A stretch of DNA of 64,000 nucleotides, taken from Gracilaria domingensis. Taxonomy: Eukaryota; Rhodophyta; Florideophyceae; Gracilariales; Gracilariaceae. The stretch's first letter is position 1. Each line of letters opens with the position of its first letter. The notes under the pieces were generated by a model, which saw only the letters and a program-made list of their open reading frames with translations, made no database searches and was not told the DNA's origin. Of the stretch, positions 1-10,067 are shown one piece after another. A program made the position numbers and the translations under genes. The stretch lies in contig VCMS01000308.1 in the NCBI GenBank assembly GCA_022539475.1, positions 1 to 64,000 of the forward strand. The letters run 5' to 3'.

Positions 1-282
1 CAGTTTGGGTTGATGTTACTGCCGCACCGCGTGGTTTGCGGGTTGTTCAACCATTTGAACTCGTTATACGAGAAGTATCAGTCGCGTTGGCGAACGGAGT
101 TGTTCAAATCAACAGCGAACACCCTTTCGGGTTATGTTGGCCAACTTTGGCAAGAAGCCCCAGTATCTGGTGAAGAACCAAGTAATTGGTACTGTCTTAC
201 CGCACCCTACGGCGCTTATCCCTACAAAGGTGACTGCCGCCGAGATGCTCGGGCTTGCTGAAGAACGCACTGGTTGCTTCAC

Positions 283-299
283 CCTAAGGAGGGGGAGGG
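283..299 (+). repeat. Internal polypurine-tract copy 1 of E1
   Basis: The word CCTAAGGAGGGGGA is identical to the 3' polypurine tract at 7467-7480. It lies at the protease/RT junction. In E2 a related purine run (CCCTGAGGAGAGGGAGGAGG) sits at the homologous position near 15917. Could act as an extra plus-strand primer; this is inference. Confidence 0.6.
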
Positions 300-3200
300 A
301 GAATCGTCGCGCTCGTCTGCGTCGGACCCGTCCCAGACGGTTGAACACCCGTCCAGACGGTGAACACGAATGACTCGGAAGCTAGGACCGTTCCTACGAG
401 TTATGACAAGATTGACCCTATCAAGGAGTTAGAAGAATTGAATCTCGGTCATGTACCGGTTTCACACCGTGAGAAGTTGCGCAACATGTTGCGAGAGTTT
501 ACACCAATGTGGGATGGTTCCCTCGGAGAGGTTTCAACTACGGAACACCGGATTGACCTCCTGCCGGAGACCAAGCCGATTGCTCAGCACCCTTACAGGG
601 CAGGCCCGAAAGCACGGGAAGAGGAAGAGTTTCAGATCAACAAAATGCTCCGCGCTGGCGTGATAGAACCGGCTCAGTCGCCGTGGGCATCTCCAGTTGT
701 ACTGGCTCCGAAACCCGACGGGTCCTGGCGCTTTGTATCGACTATCGTCGCTTGAACGATGTCACCGTCAAAGACGTGTACCCCATACCTCGTATGGACG
801 AGTATATCGACTCGCTTGGCGATGCTACTGTTTTCTCCACTTTGGATGCAAACTGGGGTTACTGGCAAGTACCAGTTAGACCGGAAGACCGTGACAAGAC
901 CGCGTTTACCTGTCATTCAGGACTATACCGCTTTAAGCGTATGCCGTTCGGGTTAACGAACGCCCCCGCTACGTTTCAGCGTGCTCTGGACATTTTGTTA
1001 GCTCGCTTCAAATGGCGGAGTTGCTTGGTATACCTCGATGACATCATCGTGTTTTCCAACAGTTTGGACGATCACCTCGAACATGTTCGGGAGATAATGA
1101 CCGCTTTGCGGGATGCTGGAATTACTCTCAAATTGAGGAAGTGTGAGTTTTTCACTCACTCAGTGAAGTATCTGGGCCATGTCATACGTCCAGGACGGTT
1201 ACTGATCGAGGAAGCTCGCGTGAAGTCCCTCAAAGAGGCGAAGCACCCCACTACACAGACAGAGCTACGCTCCTTTCTAGGGCTATGCAACGTTTATAGA
1301 CGGTTCATTTCTCGCTTCGCGAAGATCGCGGGACCGCTCAACGAACTCCTGAAGAAGGGACAACCGCCCAAATTGGGACCACTTACCCCCACGCAAGTGG
1401 AGGCCTTCAACTCTCTTAAAGAGGCTGTTACCACGGCACCCGTGTTAGCGTTACCAAAGAACGGGTTGCCGTACACCGTGGATACGGATTCGAGCGATTA
1501 CCAAATTGGCTGCGCTCTCTTTCAGACTACACCCGAAGGGGAACGCAAACCAATTGGCTATTGGTCTCGTACACTCAACGTGCACGAGCGCAATTACTCG
1601 GTATCCGAGAAGGAGTGTCTCGCCATGGTATGGGCTTTGCAGACTCTACGACCATATCTTATGGGTGTGCACTTTACCGTCAATACGGATCATTCCGCCT
1701 TGCGTTGGTTAATGTCAGTCACGGAGCCTTCCGGACGCTTAATGCGTTGGCGTCTTCGGCTTGCCGAGTTTGACTACGAGGTCACCTATAAGAAGGGTTG
1801 TTTAAACGCGCAAGCGGATGCTCTTTCACGTCTAGGAACTGAAGGTGAAGCTTTACCCGTCGATGACGAGGATGAAGATATCCCCTGTTTCCTCATGGAG
1901 GAGGGTGATGAAGACTACGACATCGTGTCGGACGACATCTGTGATGATTTGCTCGTCGCAGACGGTGAAGACCCGGAATCCGGTACATTCGTTCCCATTA
2001 CTCCAGAAGAGCTGGTGCGGGAACAGCAATCTGACCCGTTCTGTACGAGGATACGCTCCCAAATTAATGGTGGTGCTAACATCCCGTTCGGGGTCAACAC
2101 ACAAGGTTACCTCGTCAGAGTGGTTCGTTCTACCCCACAGATTGTGGTTCCTCACTCCTTACAAACAAGGGTATTGCATCTCTCGCATCACTCGCGGATG
2201 GCTTCCCATCCGGGTGCTAAGCGGTTATACACGACACTGCGTCGGGATTTCTACTGGCCCGCGTTAGCGTTGGACTGCTACACCACCGTGAAGGCGTGTA
2301 CACATTGTGCTCGCGAGCGAGTTAAACAGCGTCGCCATGCGAAGAAACTAACACTTTTCCCCGCAAGGGCGCCGTTGGAGTTTATTGCCATCGATATACT
2401 CGGCGAGTTCTTGCGTACTTCCCGAGGAAATCGGTTCTTACTCGTTATTACGGATAGATTCAGTAAGCTAGTCCGGACAGTTCCGTTGAAGTCGATTACA
2501 GCACGCAGTGTTGCGGAGGCATTCGTTCGCCATTGGGTTATGGTCTACGGTCCCCCGGTCAATCTCCTCTCAGATAATGGTCCGCAGTTTACTGCACGTT
2601 TCTTCCAGGATGTCTGTCGGATACTCGACGTGAAGAATCTCTTCACGACGACGTATCATCCCCAATGCAATGGGCAAGTCGAACGGTTTAACCGGACAAT
2701 GCTCTCCGCGTTGCGGGCTTATACAGTTGAACACCCGAAAACTTGGGATCTCTACACGGATACCGTGACGTATGCGTATAATACGCAAGTTCACAGAGTA
2801 ACTGGTTTATCGCCCTTTGAGCTCGTGCTCTCACGGACACCACCGCCAGTTGCGGTTGAACCATCAGCAAAGCTGGATACGTCACCGTCAATACGGGATC
2901 ACTACTTGCAATGGAAGCAGTGGTTATCCGCAATGGTACCTGTCGCCAGGTCGTCAATGGCGAAAGCACAACACGCTTACAAGCGGAACTTTGATGCCCG
3001 GGTACGGAGACCACTACCGCCACTGAAAGTGGGAAACCTCGCCTTTGTCAGGAAGGAGTACTACAACCCTGAAAAGGAGCGGCGCCACAAGCTTTCACCC
3101 ATCGCTGATGGTCCGTACCGCGTTGTCAGCGTGAACAAGGACACAGCCGTACTGGAAGTTGGTGACGCTCATGAGCGTTTCTCCCGCGATCGCGTGGTAA

Positions 3201-3451
3201 GAGGTCCAACCGTTCACACGGAAGTACTTTCGGACACACAGCAGGAAGCTGGACAGACAGAGAACCGAGGAACCTCGTCGCAGAACACTACACCCACTGT
3301 GGGGCTCCGTCACCCAACACGGGGTCTCGCAGATGTACCGATTATATCGTCGCAAGCCGAGGTATCGGAACATACACCGCTGGTGAAATCGCGTTTCACA
3401 GCGTCTGTTACACCGTCAACTGACGTGATGACTGCTCCCCGTAACGCTCCA

Positions 3452-3469
3452 CCTAAGGAGGGGGAGGGG
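3452..3469 (+). repeat. Internal polypurine-tract copy 2 of E1
   Basis: Second internal copy of CCTAAGGAGGGGGA, followed by GGGG, located just after the integrase GPY/F module where it encodes P-K-E-G-E-G. E2 has a similar purine run at the homologous place (about 19142-19162, CTCAGGAAGGGGAGGGAGA). Its position resembles the central polypurine tract of some retroelements. Confidence 0.6.
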
Positions 3470-4846
3470 AATTCACGCGTTGTCGCGGAGAGTGAGTCAC
3501 CGGTGTCGCTACCGTCGCAGCACCGTGATTCACGGGAAAGTAATGAAGCAGAGGCAGAGTCGCCTCAGGACACCGTCGAAGACGTAGTTGCTACGGACAC
3601 CACTGTCAGTGGGAAGGATCACCCGCTGTCGCGTGTTGAAGTCGCGAAGGACGCGCCGCAGTCGGCCGCTGTCGCGCAGAACTCTGCGGAGGATACACAA
3701 CCTTCCACGAAGGATCGCGACCTTCAGGAAGGACACCGCACGCAACGAACGGACTCAAGGTTGTCCCAGGATACTGGTATTGCTCACCCATCTGGGGAAT
3801 TGTCACAGGAACACGCGCCCATCGTCGCACGGACGCAGGACGCGGAGCATGCTCTCGTTCGCGAAGTTTCCACGGCAAGGCCGGAAGTTGATCAAGAACA
3901 CCCGACTTCTCGGCAGAGCAAGGCTACAGCGAAGCTGGATACTGTATCACGGAGTATTTCGGACGCGCAGTCGCCGCATTCCGCCGCTGACGACCGCCGC
4001 AAACCGCCTTCGCAGACGCGCTGTAGGGTAGTCACGGCAGATCCCGGTATCGTTGACACTGCAGAGCAGGAAGAAGAGAAGACGCTCGCTGAAGCGAAGA
4101 TCAAGCACCCCGGTTCCGGTAATGGTAGTGTACCGTTGCACCCAGCTTTGGGGAAGTCGCAAGTCGCACGTCATGACGTTTCACCAAGTCATGACGGCGC
4201 ACCGCTCGTTGGAGATACAGATTACAGCCCTGATTTAGGGAAAACGCACACTGCATCTGCAGGAGCGCTTGCGCACCACAAATCTTGGGGTGCGCAGCGC
4301 GCGCCACACAATGGGCCAATCACAGCTCGTGGCAGTGCCACCACCGCGAAACGTCGCGTGTCGTCACGTGAACCGGCACGTGCCGTGGTGAACAATCCGC
4401 CTCCGCGTTCGCCTTCACCGTCAGGACGGGAACTACCGCATGAACTAGCCGTTCGCGGACCCGCCGAAGCGGCGAAGCTGCTTGAGAAGACCCGGATTCC
4501 GGAAGCGACCACTCAGCGGAGGACACACTTACCGCCGAAGGCGTCAGGAGAAACTCACAGCACCGCTGGTGACTATGTAACGGCACCGCCGCGGCACGCT
4601 GACGACCCTTCGCAGGAAGAGCTCGAGCGGGGAGTTTACTCGAAAGAGTTCGTTGTCGACCACATAGTGGGGCACAGTTGGAACCCGAAGGGGTATGTTC
4701 AGTACCAGGTACGCTGGTATGGCTATCCGCCGTCGCGGGACTCGGACGAACCCGTGGAGCACCTACCCCGATCGAAGATCGTGCAGTACCACCGTCGTAC
4801 TAACACGGCGTTGCCGGCTAATCTACATCAAGCGATGGTCGGTTAA

Positions 4847-5357
4847 CACACGTCGCTGGAGACGGAAGCTTATCGCGTACCGCGCACGAACGGTTCTACG
4901 AACCACAACACTCAATCGAGGAACGCTGCGACAACCTCCAGAGGAGTACTGTACCGCTACTCGCGTGGTGAGGAGACACTCTATTGAGAGGACAGTTGAA
5001 GTTCGAATAGTAACGCCCTCAGGAAGAGGAGAAGTTAAGAAGCACTCGCAAGAGGAAGAAGACTCTATGAAGAGGAAAAGGAAGCTCAGAAGAGAAGAAG
5101 CACTCGTAAGAGGAAGATGAACTCGTAAGAGGAAGAAGCACTCGTAAGAGGAAGAAGCACTCGTAAGAGAAAGATCACCCCGGAAGGGAGAAGTTAAGAA
5201 GTATACACCTTGGAAGAAGGGAAGAAGTCTTGAGATCAAGAGAAGTTCACAGTTTACTGGTCAATGTTACTATGTTGTGGCTCGCTAGTCGAGCACACAA
5301 CGGCCAAGTTATTGGGTATCAGCTAGGAAGGACTCCCTAGAGGAGAAGCTGCACGAG
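4847..5357. other. Spacer between E1 pol and antisense ORF
   Basis: No gene seen. The two genes end tail to tail here (stops at 4846 on plus and 5358 on minus). From about 5020 to 5235 the plus strand is almost pure purine with interspersed ACTCGTAAG words, and includes the tandem array at 5100-5175. E2 has a shorter purine-rich stretch at the equivalent point (about 20309-20330). Confidence 0.7.
5100..5175 (+). repeat. 19-bp tandem repeat, four units
   Basis: Four head-to-tail units of GCACTCGTAAGAGGAAGAA (5100-5118, 5119-5137, 5138-5156, 5157-5175) with one or a few changes each. More decayed units extend on both sides. It sits in the convergent spacer between pol and the antisense gene. 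Confidence 0.9.
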
Positions 5358-7403
5358 TTACTCGGATTCCTGCTGGTCTCCAGCGTTCGCAAGCTGCGCA
5401 ATTAGCGCGTCGCGCATCTGCGAGACGTCGCCAGATGTCGAGTCGGAGATACCAGCCTCGCTGAGGAATTGAGCTATCACGGCAGCCCGTGCTTCGTCGG
5501 TAAGTCCCGCGTTCGCGGCTTCGTTCGGCGTAGCCGACGCCGCCATCGCAGGCGAAGCAACATTCTCCGCTGGAGTCGGAACCGCCACAGGCGTAGGAAC
5601 AGGAGCCACTACGGGCCCAGGAGCCGCTAGAGGCGCAGAGGGAACATTCACCGGAGTCGGGAAGATCGCGTTGACACCCGCTTGGGGACCTGGCACTGCT
5701 GAAGCAGGTACTGCCCCCTCCACCGGAGCTGCTGCGAAGTTGTCATCGCCATAGTCGTCACCGTCATCGGGAGCGTCATCAACCATGATGTTTTGATCCC
5801 CGACAGGGTGAAAGAACTCATCAGTCAGGATGAAACCCGTTGGGTGCCCCGGAGGGATGACTCGCTCGGCATTCCGAAGAAGTTCCGCCTCGGCGTTGGT
5901 AATCGGCACCCGTGTCCAGGGGTCGTAGTAGATGTAATCACCCGACAGTGGGGACCTGCGACCCGGAGACCGGTCAATGGCAAGATCGCCTTCGTCGCGC
6001 GCGCTCTGCGAACGAGGAACCTGGTTCCAGTCGACTCCATCAATCACTCGCAAGAGGCATACCACTTCCGAGAAGTTTCCATTACCGCCAAGCGGGATAG
6101 TGAGATCCAAGGCTCGGATGAGTTGCCGCAAGCGCGGGGGAATGAACCACAGTCGATACTGGTCATATACCTCGTTGAGGAGATACACCGCTGTTCGCGC
6201 CGCCCACTCCGTGAGGACAACGCTCCACCATCCCGTAAACGGGTTTGTCACGAGCCTACTACCCACATACGTGAGACAGGGGGGGAGTTTCACGTAACAG
6301 CCACGGCAGACCTCCACGGACGCCCACACAAAGGGGAGAGGAACATATCTCCCACGCATGTGGCGCGGACGAATCCGGTTTGACTCCGTGTTTTGATACG
6401 GGATAAGGTAACCCCATCGGGAGCGGGCACGTCGTTCGGGACGGATCATTGTTTGAAGGTAGTTGGACCGCGGTACGCGTGGGAGATATCGAAATTCTGC
6501 ACGCAGAAGCGGACGGGTCCAGCACAGGAGATCCTGGTGAACGGGGACGTTCTGGTAACGCTCCACCACACCGGCGAGCCGGGCAAGATTCTCTCCATAT
6601 TGGATTTCGCCGAGTGTTCGGAAGAAGGCCACGTCGAAACGGAAGTTCGCCGGAATCGGGCGCTCTGAGTACGTGCGAAACATGCGCATGTGCGCTACGC
6701 GAACCATGGCCGCTCGGGCGGAGTTGTGCGACTGACCACGATTGTGGACGAGCGCGTTGGTAGGCACGGTAATCCGGTAATGCCAGTCGAACGTCACCGT
6801 CATCCAGACGTGCACGCCTCCTGGGAGGTGACCACTGCCATCGGCATACGCCTCGACGAGGGAACGATTGGTCACGCCTTGCGGATGAAACCACGGAGCC
6901 CGTAAGAACGGTGTGGGATTGCTGCGAGGGTCGACGTTGTCGAGTTCGTCATACGACGCCCACGCGCCCGCATACGGGTTGACTACCGGTTGGACCGGAA
7001 CAGCAGGAGCGATCCAGTTCCACTGCGGTACAGACGCCGGGGGCGGAAGTTGACCACCCGTCTGGGGAAGAGGAGCCGTGTGAAATCCCGGATTGACCGG
7101 TTGCGGAAACGGAACGCCAGCGGAAGACGGCTGTGAGAGAGGCACTCCAGAGGAGGAAGGGTGTGAAGGCCCAGCGAAACCACCAACGTATTGGTTCTGA
7201 GACCCGCCAGGCGGTTGGTTGCTACCCTGATTCGGGTTCGGCATCGCGGGAAGCGCGCGAGGAAGAGACGAAAGCGCTGGAAGCGAGAGAGAAGGGAGAG
7301 CGCGCCGAGGTATCGGAGGAGACACTACCGCAGTACGCGTGGAGAGGGGTGGACCGGAGTCGCCGTTAGAAGAGACCGGGGAGGCCGGATTGGAGACCGT
7401 CAT
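5358..7403 (-). CDS. Antisense ORF (aORF) of the gypsy element, unknown protein
   Basis: A 681-codon ORF on the strand opposite gag-pol, between pol and the 3' LTR. I chose the ATG at 7403-7401; the frame is open upstream to 7466 but without ATG. Layout: Pro/Gln/Ser-rich residues 1-145; a globular-looking centre (about 150-500) rich in aromatic and Arg residues (for example CWTRPLLRAEFRYLP, CYVKLPPCLTYVGSR, YRLWFIPPRLRQLIRALDL, DRSPGRRSP); an acidic stretch DDAPDDGDDYGDDN; an Ala/Pro-rich tail and a final helix-like segment. No membrane span, signal peptide or known domain is recognised, so an envelope role is not supported. A degraded homologue occupies the same place in E2 (20578-22290). 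Third-position differences between them suggest selection on this frame. Promoter not identified; it would lie in or beside the 3' LTR. Confidence 0.85.
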   Translation of the reverse strand: MTVSNPASPVSSNGDSGPPLSTRTAVVSPPIPRRALPSLSLPALSSLPRALPAMPNPNQGSNQPPGGSQNQYVGGFAGPSHPSSSGVPLSQPSSAGVPFPQPVNPGFHTAPLPQTGGQLPPPASVPQWNWIAPAVPVQPVVNPYAGAWASYDELDNVDPRSNPTPFLRAPWFHPQGVTNRSLVEAYADGSGHLPGGVHVWMTVTFDWHYRITVPTNALVHNRGQSHNSARAAMVRVAHMRMFRTYSERPIPANFRFDVAFFRTLGEIQYGENLARLAGVVERYQNVPVHQDLLCWTRPLLRAEFRYLPRVPRSNYLQTMIRPERRARSRWGYLIPYQNTESNRIRPRHMRGRYVPLPFVWASVEVCRGCYVKLPPCLTYVGSRLVTNPFTGWWSVVLTEWAARTAVYLLNEVYDQYRLWFIPPRLRQLIRALDLTIPLGGNGNFSEVVCLLRVIDGVDWNQVPRSQSARDEGDLAIDRSPGRRSPLSGDYIYYDPWTRVPITNAEAELLRNAERVIPPGHPTGFILTDEFFHPVGDQNIMVDDAPDDGDDYGDDNFAAAPVEGAVPASAVPGPQAGVNAIFPTPVNVPSAPLAAPGPVVAPVPTPVAVPTPAENVASPAMAASATPNEAANAGLTDEARAAVIAQFLSEAGISDSTSGDVSQMRDALIAQLANAGDQQESE

Positions 7404-7466
7404 GCCGACGTGCTTAAATACACTCCAGAGGAGGAAAACGAAACCGCTCGCGTGGTCGCCTCGCAC

Positions 7467-7482
7467 CCTAAGGAGGGGGAAA
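7467..7482 (+). promoter_or_regulatory. 3' polypurine tract of E1
   Basis: CCTAAGGAGGGGGAAA lies directly against the TGTAGTGCAA start of the LTR, the place expected for the plus-strand primer of reverse transcription. Confidence 0.85.
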
Positions 7483-8298
7483 TGTAGTGCAACGCGATTG
7501 CGGGACTCCTTCGCTGATGCGATTCATAACATGCACGGCGATGCCGGGAGGTGGTGGCACACAGTATGAGTAACTGGTGAGATCAGCCCATTCTTGGGTA
7601 TACTTAATATTAGAATTAGTGTTATGAGGCGCACGGCTTAGCCGGTGGGTCACACACGTGTGGGAAGTTTGCACCCATTAGTTGGGGTATTTTAGATGTT
7701 TATTCTAGATATTTTCGCTACACCGCTTGACAGTGGGTTGGCACTCTACACTACTTAGTAGGTTGAGCTGCACCCATTGTCGGGGAAGTAAACGGACTAA
7801 CCGAGTGTTCGGCTCTGATGTTTCACCCTTGGTGACCGATATCCTCCTCCCGGAGAGTCGACACCTTGTGCAGGGTTCATCATCCGCCTCGCGGCATCAT
7901 TAACACCACTACCGCTTTCGCGTGTTTACTTTGTGTGTGTTTTCTTTATTTCTGCCCCTGTTATACAGGTAGCACTACTTGGTGTACCGGTGCATACCGT
8001 TCGTGGCTCGACACACTCGCGTGGGCTATTACCGCTCTCGCGTGTCATCGCCACACTCGTGGGTACCGTGTGCTACACACGTGACGCTACTGCCGACTTG
8101 TGTCGTGTGCTCTCTACCGCTGGACGCGTCTTCTTCGCCGCTTCGCTCCCTCCATTACTTGGGAAGGGTCGACCCCGGTCTTACACCCGGCATTGCCGTG
8201 TCGTACCTGTGGGAGCGCTCTACTGCTGTGCTCGCCTCTTGAGAGAGGGTCTGAACCGCCTTTGCGTGTCTTTCCCCATCGCTGGGTTTTGCACAACA
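7483..8298 (+). repeat. 3' LTR of E1 (family A)
   Basis: 816 bp, starting TGTAGTGCAA and ending TTGCACAACA (near-perfect terminal inverted repeat). Borders are confirmed by the family-A solo LTR at 11954-12682, which has the same ends and a target-site duplication. It contains the AGTAAAC box (7787-7793), a small stem CCGAGTG/TTCGG and GGCTCT (7811-7816), a module shared with LTR families B and C. The next five bases, GTGAT, may be the target duplication, but the 5' side is outside the window. Confidence 0.88.
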
Positions 8299-8444
8299 GT
8301 GATGGTTATTTGGATGCATCTTGTCAGAATCATCTGATATTCTGTTGCTTCCTGGTATAACTACCTCATGATCGCGTCTCTCGCCGCGAGTCACGTTGCT
8401 TCTTTCTTCATCTGAAGTTCTGCCCCTTCCTAGGTCATTGAAAA

Positions 8445-8927
8445 ATGTCTGCTAAGCAAGTTTCAGATACGGTCGCCGATGATGATACGCACAATCCTAC
8501 CGTTCCGCGTGAACGGTCCACATTGATAGAGCATGAAGCGGAAGAGGTCGGTAGTGATGCCGTTGCTAACGAGGAAGCCGAAGCAGATCTCGCTACCGAT
8601 ATTGAGGAACGGGTTGAAGCCGAAATCGCGGACTTTGAGCTTGTCTTGTATCGCCTGTTGTCTGGTGAAGCGAGAGAGGCAGTAGATCTTTACGACGGTG
8701 TACAGTCTCTGCCGGCTTTGTTCGTGCGTGGCCTGGGTTTCGGTCTAACGCTCGCCATGTTAGCGCGACGTTCATCCCGTCGCGCTGCGGCGCTGAACAG
8801 GATGCGCCAGGTGAAGCGCGACACGGTCGGTAACGCTGGCCCTCCTGCCATCAAGAAGCAGAAGACGAGTGACGACTCATCGAGCAGGAACAGAAGGGGG
8901 GCCTCGCACCAATCCGCCGCAACTTGA
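8445..8927 (+). CDS. Hypothetical acidic protein, 160 aa
   Basis: Not recognised. The ATG lies in a favourable AAAAATG context. The first 65 residues are strongly acidic (many E, D), followed by a mostly helical stretch with a hydrophobic segment (ALFVRGLGFGLTLAMLA) and a basic tail with a possible nuclear signal (KKQK, RNRR). A pyrimidine-rich CCCCTTCCTAG just upstream (about 8423-8433) could be a 3' splice site, so a 5' exon is possible. It begins about 150 bp after the E1 LTR; it could be a host gene or part of another unrecognised element. Confidence 0.4.
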   Translation: MSAKQVSDTVADDDTHNPTVPRERSTLIEHEAEEVGSDAVANEEAEADLATDIEERVEAEIADFELVLYRLLSGEAREAVDLYDGVQSLPALFVRGLGFGLTLAMLARRSSRRAAALNRMRQVKRDTVGNAGPPAIKKQKTSDDSSSRNRRGASHQSAAT

Positions 8928-9226
8928 GTTATCTCCGCTGAGAATTGGGCCTACCACTCTGCTTCACAGCTTGCTTTCTTCATGCCCCCGCTTTTGCCTT
9001 GCAAATAAACGTGTTCCGCTCATGCCTAGCATCATCAGTAGTAGCACACGTCTCTTATTGCAGGCGCGTAATGCCACATTATGCTTTCCTATCGCACTAC
9101 GCCACGCTGTGGTGATTCTCCTATGCAACGGGCCAGCGTGGCGCGGCGCGTCGTCTCCTGACTGCGCCGCGGCAGCCGCCACGTCGACTCTCTTTTGTGC
9201 CACGACAGCGCGGCGCCGCGTACCCC

Positions 9227-9360
9227 TGATGCGCCGCGCCAGCCGGCACGGCGACTTGCTGATGCGCCGCGCCCGCCGGCGCGGCGACTTGCTTGCTGGG
9301 CCGCGCCAGCCGGCGCGGCGACTTGACTGCGGCGCCGCGCCCGCCGGCGCGGCGGCTTGC
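9227..9360 (+). repeat. 33-bp GC-rich tandem repeat with internal palindrome
   Basis: Four units (9227-9259, 9260-9292, 9293-9325, 9326-9360). Each holds GCCGCGCC and GGCGCGGC arms around a short centre, then GACTTGC. Each unit could form a very stable hairpin. A looser copy lies upstream near 9160-9225. It stands out sharply from the AT-richer flank that follows. Confidence 0.85.
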
Positions 9361-9451
9361 GCTCACGATCGGTTGCCGATGAGGATGAGGGTGCGGCGTC
9401 TGACCTGTGCCCTCATCCTCTTTTTGGTGAGCTGGCGAAAAAATTCCGGGG

Positions 9452-9478
9452 GGTGTCCCAGGAGATCCCCGGGACACC
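9452..9478. other. Perfect 8-bp stem-loop
   Basis: GGTGTCCC and GGGACACC are separated by 11 bases. Function unknown; it lies between the GC minisatellite and non-coding sequence. Confidence 0.55.
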
Positions 9479-10062
9479 TACCCCTAAACCGCCACCACAG
9501 ATATGTCAAAGAAGTTTTTAATTGCCAGTTGACAAGGAAGCACCAAAGATGACGTTTCTGGTGCGCCAGCAAAAGGCAAAAAAATGATGTATAGCATATG
9601 TTCGACCAAGCTGTTCCTGACTGCAAAACTATTGCGTCGAAGAAAACGCACACAACAGATGACGGAAGTTATTGTGCCCTTGCACGCTACCACGAAGTAA
9701 GATTTGAAAAGCAGATTCGTAACCAGGACAGAAGAGAACAAACGTGCTGGTCAAAAAGAACAAGAGAAGAAAGAGCGGTAAAAAACTGCAAGTGGGTTGC
9801 CAGCATTGCGAACTTAAACTCGAATTGCAAATACCGCGACTTCGAGTGCGGCATTGCATCGCTTACAAAGTGATCACGTTGGTATTTATGTTCTTCGTTT
9901 TGCAAAGAGCAATAACTTCGACGATCTAGACCTAAAGACGTCGTTAAATACATCGTTGCCTTCAAAACCGCTTCGTTTGGATTCTAACGTCTTAATTCCT
10001 GAGCCCAACGCGCAGAAAGTAACATGTGCAGCAAATAAAAGTCCGAAGGAAATTTCTCAGAG
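9479..10062. other. Region without a recognised gene
   Basis: Moderately AT-rich. Short overlapping frames around 9598-10070 contain scattered Cys/Trp residues but no family I can name. It is the left flank of the inverted solo LTR and of E2. Confidence 0.5.
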
Positions 10063-10067
10063 TAGGA

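Larger units (their letters stand above)
2..4846 (+). pseudogene. pol: E1 pol: protease end, RT, RNase H, integrase, chromodomain
   Basis: Retrotransposon polyprotein copying element RNA into DNA and inserting it. The reading frame is shifted by missing single bases near 130 (protease end) and near 735 (RT start); from 734 to 4846 it is fully open. Visible landmarks: RT catalytic YLDD at 1031-1042; RNase H from DTDSSDYQIG (about 1481) to ADALSRL (about 1835); integrase HHCC finger (about 2180-2310) with CTHC; DDE triad in AIDILG (about 2390), LSDNGPQF (about 2570) and NGQVERFN (about 2675); GPYRVV of the GPY/F module (about 3110); chromodomain at about 4635-4795 (KEFVVDHIVG, YQVRWYGYP, EHLPRSKIVQYH). 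A low-complexity linker of about 475 residues rich in S, T, A, E, R and H separates GPY/F from chromodomain, far longer than usual. Without the two shifts the enzyme part would look functional; sequencing error cannot be excluded. Confidence 0.92.
1..8298 (+). mobile_element. Ty3/gypsy chromovirus-type element E1 (5' end outside window)
   Basis: Order seen: C-terminal protease part, RT, RNase H, integrase, long linker, chromodomain, purine-rich spacer, antisense ORF, polypurine tract, 3' LTR. RT before integrase plus a GPY/F module and terminal chromodomain place it in Ty3/gypsy chromoviruses. The 5' LTR and gag lie upstream of base 1, so age cannot be judged from LTR divergence. The 3' LTR belongs to the same family as the solo LTR at 11954-12682. 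E2 (11103-23208) and E3 (60492-end) are diverged relatives. Confidence 0.93.

Noticed and set aside
3606-4586. Minus-strand ORFs within the E1 linker
   Set aside because: Shadows of the open pol frame, not preserved in E2.
5100-5175. CRISPR-like array (also 33472-33617)
   Set aside because: Units are directly adjacent without unique spacers, and the organism is eukaryotic.
5793-6383. Plus-strand ORFs over the antisense gene
   Set aside because: Shorter, without conserved counterparts in E2; only the minus frame is conserved.
5358-7403. Envelope-like gene in E1
   Set aside because: No signal peptide or membrane span, and the gene is antisense.
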